Source: Sapria himalayana (Eukaryota > Streptophyta > Magnoliopsida > Malpighiales > Rafflesiaceae). From it: 64,000 nucleotides of DNA. Positions 54,549 through 63,500 of this stretch are shown piece by piece (within the stretch, counting starts at the first letter, position 1; each line of letters opens with the position of its first letter). The stretch lies in contig JAREIK010000385.1 of NCBI GenBank assembly GCA_029783825.1, positions 3,702,501 to 3,766,500 of the forward strand, in the 5' to 3' direction. Below the pieces are notes generated by a model. The model searched no databases, was not told the origin of the DNA, and worked only from the letters and a program-made list of their open reading frames with translations. Made by a program: the position numbers and the translations under genes.

Positions 54549-57500
54549 TATTTAGATTGATATGCTATTAAATGATATTAATAATGTAAAAAATTATTAG
54601 AAGCCATTTCTTGATGCAATGAAAAATACTCATATCTAAATGTGGTAGGTTTTGAGTTTAAGACATATCAGATGTAGTCTTTTTGATTTTTGAGGCCAAG
54701 CTGTCGAGATATTAATCTTTCACAGATCTTGTGCTAAGTGTGAGCCTTGTATTTTATATATGACTTTTTTTATAGACTATTAAAATTTTAGATTAAAATA
54801 ATGAAAGAAAACATTAATGACTTGATTTTGTGTGATAATTTATGAAAAAATTAAATTGTTTGTAAAGCTAAAATCTTTATTATCAACTTGTTAATGTTAT
54901 AAATATTGTTTTAATAAGCATAATAATAATGAAAGAGATGCAAAACCTGCTTGTTTTTTTTAATAATCTAATCATAGTTGCTAAATCGAGATTTGAAATA
55001 AAAATTAGAATGTTTGATTAGAGAATCGAGAATCGAATCGTGAATTATATTTTCTATGATTTTTTTCTATGTTAATTAATTCATATTTCTTATAGTTGGT
55101 AAATTTTTTATTGTATTTTAGTTTATATTTTTATGATTTTTTTTAGTATTTTGTTTATTTTTTATGTTAAATTTATAATATCAAAGGTTAGATTTGCTTT
55201 TTTTTTCACTTTAATTAATTCTTACAGTTAATAGGTTAATAGATCACATATCATTTTAAATAGTGTGAGAAAGATAAATTCTTATGATTTTGCTAACTCA
55301 ATTTTATCTCGATATCTCACTTCTATTCAATGGATCTTCATTTTATTTGCACACAACTAACTAAATGAAAAAATTATCATTTCCAAATATTGCATCGATC
55401 TTCATACTTGGAGGTTTCTTTAAAATTAGCATACTTATTTTTATAATATTTAAATTATTTATCTAATAATTTATAAATTTTATTCTTTAATTATTATGAT
55501 TAGCTAATGAAAATCGACATATATTTGATAGTATTTCTGTCTATTTCATAATATTAAGATCAGTATCTTAATATTTTTGCTAAATCCCATGACATAAAAA
55601 CTTGAGTATTATTTGATAGTCTCCACTACAACTTAGGAATTCCAAAATATCTTTTATAATTTAGGATGAAGAGTCACACTTCTTATAAGTGTCTCAATTT
55701 TCCATTAAAAAGTAAATTATATTCAACTTATTCCCTCTAGAAACATAATTCTTGATTTTCCTCACTACTATGATGATGAGAATAAATTAAATTAGTCTAA
55801 TCGATCATTTTAATTCAACTAAATATGATAATAATCATAAATTTTTGAATTATCTTTATATAAATCTTCAAAAAAAAACTTAAATCATCCGCTTACCAAT
55901 GATATGTATCTACAAAATAGTGTATCATTCTCATAACTAATATAAATAAAGATTGTTGTGAATCCGATCATCCTAATTCCAAAGTATAGTCAAATCTGTC
56001 AATACACATATCATCCATCAATCCTATCACACAAATGTGTCAGGGTTGCATTGTGAGTTACTTCATCTTGTTCTCTTAACTAATAACTTTTTTTGCATGT
56101 TTTACAAGAACTAAATGTAGTGGTCATACTCAAATCATTCAACTATGCATCTTAGATGTCATTAATTTACACCATTTTGTTTTTGTTAAAGCACGCACGC
56201 AATATAGCAAACACATCATCACCTACAAAAACAGAACAAAAAAAAAAAAACATATCTTTTAGAAACATGCACAATAAACATTGCACCCTTCACTGAACTT
56301 GCACACTGCCCCTGCACAATATTCACCCTACTGCATAGTACATGCATCACCAGAGTCGCTACTGTCCATCTCACCAATTGCACAACTACAACACACTACA
56401 CGGCACACGCACATCTTCACACTTGTACAGCCACCTCTCCAACTTGCAGTCACCTCAAACTCATACACGTGTGAGCACAATACACACCTGCACTAGTGTG
56501 CCTCGATGTCACTTCGTGTCTTCGGAGACTGAACGTTTGTTGATGCAATGGGTGTTGATTTCACGACTCACACACAATGACATAAGTTGTTATCTCGTTA
56601 TTACACATGTTTGAGGTTTTGTTGTCACCTATGATATCATTTTCTAGGGAACCTGCCCCTTGGAGGTTCGGTAAATGTTGCCTGGTTGAGCTACCTTGTC
56701 GTGCTTGGACAACACGAGATGGGTTCTCGTGCCGTGTCATGTCGGCACGGCCCCATTGGCCTGCTATCTGGTACTTCTGTGTCGGGTTGTACTGGGTCAG
56801 TTCCGGGTCGTGCTAGTCCATGCTGTTTATGAAAGATCGAAATGTCCAATTAAATAATTTTGAAATATTAAATTTATTTATATTAGAAAAATTAAATATT
56901 AAAATAATTATAATTACACTGCACTATAACCGGTTATGGGCAGCCAAAAGGTCATGCTAATCCTCTAATACTCATAATCAGTTTGTCTGTAGTAATAGTA
57001 TGATATTATGAATACAGATCATGATTGTTATTTTTCATTATGAAGCTTGTTTTAGTAATAGCCTCAATATTTTTGATATCTTATGAGTCATCATCTGTCA
57101 TTAATTTTTTTGTTTTATCTTGAATTATTAATTTTAAATTTTCTCAATCATTTAAGCATGTAATTGTTTTTATGATATTTGATTATTGTTTGGATTTTCT
57201 TTATGAAATGATATTTGTATTTACAGTAAAAATATATTTTGATGTTATGCTAGATATCAGTGGGATCAGTAGATTATATGTCATCTCTGATAGCTTTGTA
57301 TAAGTGAATTCATATAATTTTTACTAACTTAAATTATTTAAATTTTTATTATAATCATCTAAAAAGATGAAATAATAAACAGTATTGAATTACTGAGATA
57401 ACTCGTTCTTAGTCCTATTTGATGTGATACTACTAGATGTGTCAAATGGGTCGGGCTGGGCCGGCGGGTAGGTACGGCCCTGCACACTACAGTATTGTGC

Positions 57501-60500
57501 TCGGGCTTGTGCTGGGCATACCCACGACACAAGTCGTGTCGTGCCGGGCCAAAGTTTTTGGCATGTGTGCCGTGCCAGGCACGACAAGCTTGGCACGTGG
57601 GCACAATACGACAACTCGTCGTAGTGAGTGACGCCAGATGTGGGGAGGCGTGCTGACGCCTGGTGGAAGAGCCTCGGCATGCTCGACGGGCGATAGATGC
57701 ATGGCGGTGCTTCGCCGAAACCCTAGGGTTTCTAAAAATTAACCAACCCAACAAGACCCAACCCGGTTGGATTTCGGGCCATGGGCCCGTGCCGGGTCTA
57801 CACTACCAAGAACAATGCTGTGCAATGCATGGCATGCAAGCCCGGTTGGGCCTAGAAAAATTGGGTCGGGCATGGTTGGCCCAGCCTGTTTGTCACATCT
57901 AGTTACTACGTTATTTTTTCTAGTTAATTGAATAGAAAAATCATCATTTTTGATATGCTATCCTTGTTTGTACTTGAAGTTTTCCTATTACTATGATATC
58001 TAGTATCATAATATATAAATATATTATTTAATTTTATGTAAATCTAATCATGTTCTTTTTTTTTTTATTTGGTTTGTACATATGAATATGTATGTTAAAA
58101 AATTTTGTATCATTTTTATCTTAATATTAAGATCTATTCAGGCAGTAAAGTAATAAAGAGTTAAGATAGAAAATCAGTATTTTAAATATTTGATTTTTAA
58201 CTTAGTTGCCATGCCACAATGCATCATGCTTGTGGACCGTGCCAACTTGCTACTCACGTGTGACATGTTTGGAATGACATGAGGCACGGTTAGACTTGAC
58301 TCAGCATGACATGAGCTGTGCCACGGGCTGACACGACCATGGTCCACGTACGGTTTTGGACCCTACAGTATCGAGTCTGGCATGATTATTTCAGGCCTTG
58401 CCTTGTGTCATACCAAGACCACCTAACTCACTTGACATATCTACAAAACACCAAGAATCCATGCCAAACTATCAAAGATGCACAACCACCCTCACAGCCG
58501 AGCAAAACTCAACTGCTAGGTAGCTTTTATATCATGTTCCACTCAGAAAATTAGGATTTTGGCCCTTAGTTTTTTTTTTTTTTCAGGATGGGGGAGAGAA
58601 AAAAGAATTTTTTTTATTTCCAAAAATTCTAGAACACATGCGCCCGCACGCACACACACATGCGCTTGATGCCCTTCACATATCAGGTGCTTCTATATAA
58701 TATATCAAGAAAGCAAATAAAAAAAAAAATAAACTTGCAGTGTCTAAAAAATATAAGTTTGCAGAACTTGAGGTTGGATTTCACCTTGTGGCGATCTTGG
58801 GCAAATTAAGTGTGCCTCTATAGTTTTGAGAAATTAAGTGTTATCAATGAAGTTGAGCTCTTGGGCAAACTTGCCTTTATCAGCTTGCTGGTAATTGACA
58901 GTCTTTTATTTTGACACTACAAAACTAGCTGGACGATGCTTCCTCAAACTGATGAAAATTTTCTTTCCAAGGTCTCTTTTCATTAAGAGTTGCACCGCTG
59001 AGCATTTCATACTCGTGATGCTTCTTGGGTACATTGAAAATGACATGGTGAAAGTTCCTAGTCGATAGGATAAACTCCTATTTTGCTCATATTGTAAGAG
59101 TCATATGGGATATATGAGCGTTTGGCTTTGTATTTGTAGATTGTCTGCTTCTGCACATTAATAAGCTGTAATATACATGATCACTTGCAATTAGAGGTGT
59201 CAAATAGGATGTGCAGTGTCTGCATGATTTCTTGTGGTGATCATGGTATTAGGCTGGTTGGGCACGAGCTTAGTTGACTGCTCCCGCTTCCCGGTTCCTG
59301 CTTTTTGGTCCAAGGTCAAGTTCATAGTATACCATGCCGGTGTCTGTGCCAATGGGCTAGGTACGCGGATCGTACTTTATTTTGGCCCAACCCAGGTCCA
59401 GGCATAATTATGGACCGTGTCGAGCCTTGTGTCATCCCCGACCACTCGTTCCACTTGACTCCTTTACTTGCAATCAATTGAAAATATTGTGTTGGTTACA
59501 TTAATAATATGGTTGAAAGGTCAGTGTCTATGAATTGACTTGCAAGCCAAGGATTAAGATATGAGTTTTGATGGATATATCAATATTTAAATTTTACATA
59601 TATATATTGGTGTATATTTTTATATTATTACTAATCAAGGATAAAAATATCAGTTTTGATTATTAGTGTCAAATGGGTCGGGTGGATTGGACCTATTTTA
59701 GGCATGTCGGGCCTGACATGACACGCTATAATAGTGTGTTTGAACCGGCATGACATGCTACAGTAACATGCATGGACTTATTCCAGGCACACCCTTGGCA
59801 TGAATTGTGCTGTACCGTGCCATGCTGAGGGTTTTTGGCCCGTGTGCTGTGGTAGGCATGGCATGAGTGCTTGGCACGAGTACGGCACGGATGACCACGC
59901 ACCGAGTGATGTCCGACGGAGGGATGAAACGGCGACGCTCGACGGGCAATGGTGGTGTGATGTTGAAGCCCTAATTTTTTAAAAAATTGACCGACTTGCC
60001 TCTATTCGGCCGACCCGAACCAGACCAAAGCTACCCAAACTCGGGTGGAATTTGGGCAGCAGGCCCATGCTGGGCCTACCCTTCAAGGAACCGTACTAGG
60101 CTTGAGGTGTCAATCGGGCTGGGCCGGCCCAGCCTAGCCCACCATGTGGCATGGCACGATTTGGCCATGCCTAGGCCAGCACGGCACGAGAATTTTTTGT
60201 GTCCGTGCCCATTTCGTGCCTGTCCACTGCACCAATTGTGCCGTGCTGAGGCCAATTATGCCTCGTGTTGTGCCTGGCCTGTCATGGTACCGAGGACCGT
60301 TGGCACGGTATTTCGGCACGAGCCGAGAAACCCTAATTTTTTTAAAAAATAGGGTTTAGACGGTGCGACGGAGCATGTAGAAACTTTAATTTTTTTTAAA
60401 TTAGGAGTTTGGCGGTGCGGCGACCTTACGGCGTGTGTTGAAACTCTAATTTTTTTAAATTAGGCGTCCGGCCCGACCGGGCCTGACTCAGTGGATTCGT

Positions 60501-63500
60501 GCCGCAGGCCCGTGCCGAGTTGACCTCCATAGAACCATGCTGGGCTAGGCACTACACGGTATATTAACCGTGTCGTGTCTGGCCAGACACGAAAGCACGG
60601 TTAGGCCGCCTAAAAATCGGCTGGTCCGGCACAGCACTTCTCGTTTGACACATTTATACCATGCACGACACAATACTGTAACGTGTCGTGTATGACAAGA
60701 CATGCCATCCTGGTTGGGCCCGTAAAAAATAGGTCGGCCAGGCCCTACTAGTTTTACACATTTAGTTTTGATTGTTGTATCGATACTTGAAATTTATCAA
60801 TAATTTAGAGATATATCTAGACATATCTGAAAATTTAATCACTAGTTGCAAGCTAATGATTAAAATATTAGTTTTGATAAATATTTTGTACTTGAATTTT
60901 ATGAATTATTGAGATATATCAGTATATATTTTTACATGATTTCCACTCATAGATAGAAATATTAATTTTGACGAATATATCAATATTTGAAATTTATGAA
61001 TATTTTAGAGCTATTTCAGTGAATGTATCAGAAATTTTCATCACTAGATATATACTTGGATAAATTAAAACATAAGTTTTAATTTATCGATATATTAGAT
61101 AAATTAATACAAAGATACTAATCAAGCCAATGATTAGTATATTTTTACCGATATATTAGATAAATTAAAACATAAGTATATATTAGATAAATTAAAACAT
61201 AATTTTCATCACTAGAAATTTTCATCACTAGAAATTTTAGAGCTAATAATTAAAACATAAGTTTTGATGGATAAATTAATACTTGGATTTTACCGATATA
61301 TTAGATATATACTGTATATTTTTACATGACTACTAATCAAGCCAATGATTAAAATATCAGTACTTGAAATATATGAATATTTCAGAGATATATTGATGAA
61401 TATATTAAAAATTTACATCACTACTTGCAAGCTAATGATTAAAATATTAGTTTTGATGGATGTATCTGTGCTTGTCATCCTAATAAGACACAATCTTTAA
61501 TATATGCATGCAATATAAAAATTTCTTAGGTGATTAATCATTATAGTAATATTGTCGGCCAAATAATTTTAACTTTTATGTTTTTCTAAGATTTGATTTG
61601 TTAGTATTTGTGTAATCGCAGACAAAAATGGCATGTATATATTAAAGACTGTTTATAGGAGATCATGTTTATATTTCTATGTTATTTTCCTCTATTTTTT
61701 ACTCGTTAATCATGATGACACACATTTCAATATAAGTTTGTAGGAGAGGGCAAGATATATTAAGGGTAACTATTGTTTTATTGGTGAAAAATAAAATGAC
61801 TCGCGAGATATTTATATTTGACCGGAGGGTTGATTATGAAACTCATGTTTTATGTTAGCTTGTTTTATTATAAAATTTTATTCTATTTAGTTGTGCAAGG
61901 AGAGTAAGGATCAATAATGATAATTTTATTTTTTTATGTTATTTTATACATTTGCATCATATCTTGAGCATATGAAATAAAAATGATTTTTTGTATTTAT
62001 TTTATTACTCCATGGTGTAGCCACATGGGGCTCTACTCGAGCGGGCGCTTGCCCCAATGAAGTTTTGAAAAAAAAATATGCAATGGGATCTTAGTGTCCT
62101 TTCCAAACAACTAATTTCTACTATGTTATTTGCTACCATAATTCTTTTTTGCCTCCTTGGAATATATTCAAATACCTTTACTTTTTTACTTTTAACTACT
62201 AATATCAAAATCATACGATTCATGATTTGATTTACGATTCAATGGATAAATGATCTAACTCTTTAAAAGAATAAGAAATATGTATAAATTAAAGACTGAA
62301 TCACAAATTGATTCACATGAATCGATTTAATACATATTTTCAGAATATCAAGATCCTCAAAAAGTCACAAAAATAAAAATTAGAATACCATAAAAAAAAT
62401 TATCAACTGTATGACTTAATTAACGTGGAAAAAAAGTAACCACAATTTATGGTATCACGAATTTAATAAGAAAAAACAATAAAATACAAAAAAAAATTTA
62501 TCAACTGTAGAAAAAAGAAAATTAATTAACGTGGAAAAAAATTACAAAAAATTTGATTCACGATTCAATTCAATTCTCGATTCACTAATCAAGAATTCTG
62601 ATTCTCGATTTGGATCTCAATTTAACAACTATGTTTTCAACTCATTTCCTATCTTCCCAACTCTATGCACAAGTTGAATTATTATTATTTATTCATTGCT
62701 TGAAGAACTAGACTTAATATGAACAATCCTAATTGCATCAAGAATGTGTCATGATAATGTTATGGATGACGGCAGATGAAACTCATGCACGATGCACAAG
62801 ACTCTCACTTTAAAACGTGGTTTGGGAAATGTTAACATCTAGAGAGTCTTATCCCAGAAAAGTAAAAAGATTGCATTAGATGAGTCATATCAAGACATAA
62901 TTTCGAACATATGCTTGCAACACAAAAATTTTCTTTGTGATTACTTATGATGGTGTTATTCTCACTCAAACACATTTAATTCCAGAGTTTTATCTGTGTG
63001 CAGTGTATGTAATGATAATGATTACACATTACACCCTAATGGTTTCTTATAATCATGGAGTTCTTATATATAAAAAGCCTAACATGGCTTTTTATATGTG
63101 AGTTTTTGAGAAATTGGTGCAGCAGCTAATGGCTCCCTCATTTCTGCTCTGAGGCGATGATAATTCCTGTGGGAACCCCATCATAACATAAAAACTGAAA
63201 AGCTTGCCTCCTCGTGCTGCCCACTAGAAACTCAAAACAGTGGATTCATGAGACTCCATTCCAAATTTGGGTCTCTGGCTCAATATTGTGCTGTCTTGCT
63301 TGTGGTGCTTACTCTGTGTCTCGAATCATGTAGGTATCTAGCAATGAGATCAGCTTGATGGCTAGATGTCGAAGGGTATATGCTCATGCACATGATTATC
63401 ATATCAATTCCATTTCAAATAACAGGTGTTTCTTAAATCTTCCATATTTTATTTTTTTATAGTTTTCTTCTCCATGAACTCTCTGGTGATCCAATTCCTG

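Larger units (their letters stand above)
59520..61490. repeat. Decayed tandem array, split by a hAT insertion
   Basis: Words such as AAGCTAATGATTAAAATAT, TAGTTTTGATGGATATATC, GAAATTTATGAATATTT and TTTTCATCACTAG recur in the same order at about 59,540, 60,770, 60,850, 60,950, 61,000, 61,240, 61,330 and 61,430, with unit sizes of roughly 70-150 bp. Small secondary duplications (GATATATTAGATAAATTAA, AAATTTTCATCACTAG) occur at 61,080-61,230. Confidence 0.7.
53581..63333 (+). other. Intron 5 of the B55 gene, 9,753 bp
   Basis: Joins SLRLPQ to VSSNEI in phase 0. It contains a MITE, a SINE, hAT relics with nested insertions, a decayed tandem array and a pair of inverted dispersed repeats. No coding exon of this or another gene was recognised inside it. 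Confidence 0.9.

Noticed and set aside
56281..56614. His/Thr/Ser-rich open frames on the plus strand
   Set aside because: Sequence is a CAC/ACA-rich stretch within intron 5; no recognised domain and no splice sites fitting the gene frame.
57359..57754. A 131-codon open frame on the minus strand
   Set aside because: It crosses the boundary of the 468-bp hAT insertion and consists of subterminal-type GC-rich sequence.
59987..60359. A 121-codon open frame on the plus strand that might look like a gene inside intron 5
   Set aside because: It spans the junction of the nested 555-bp hAT insertion, so it cannot be an inherited coding unit.
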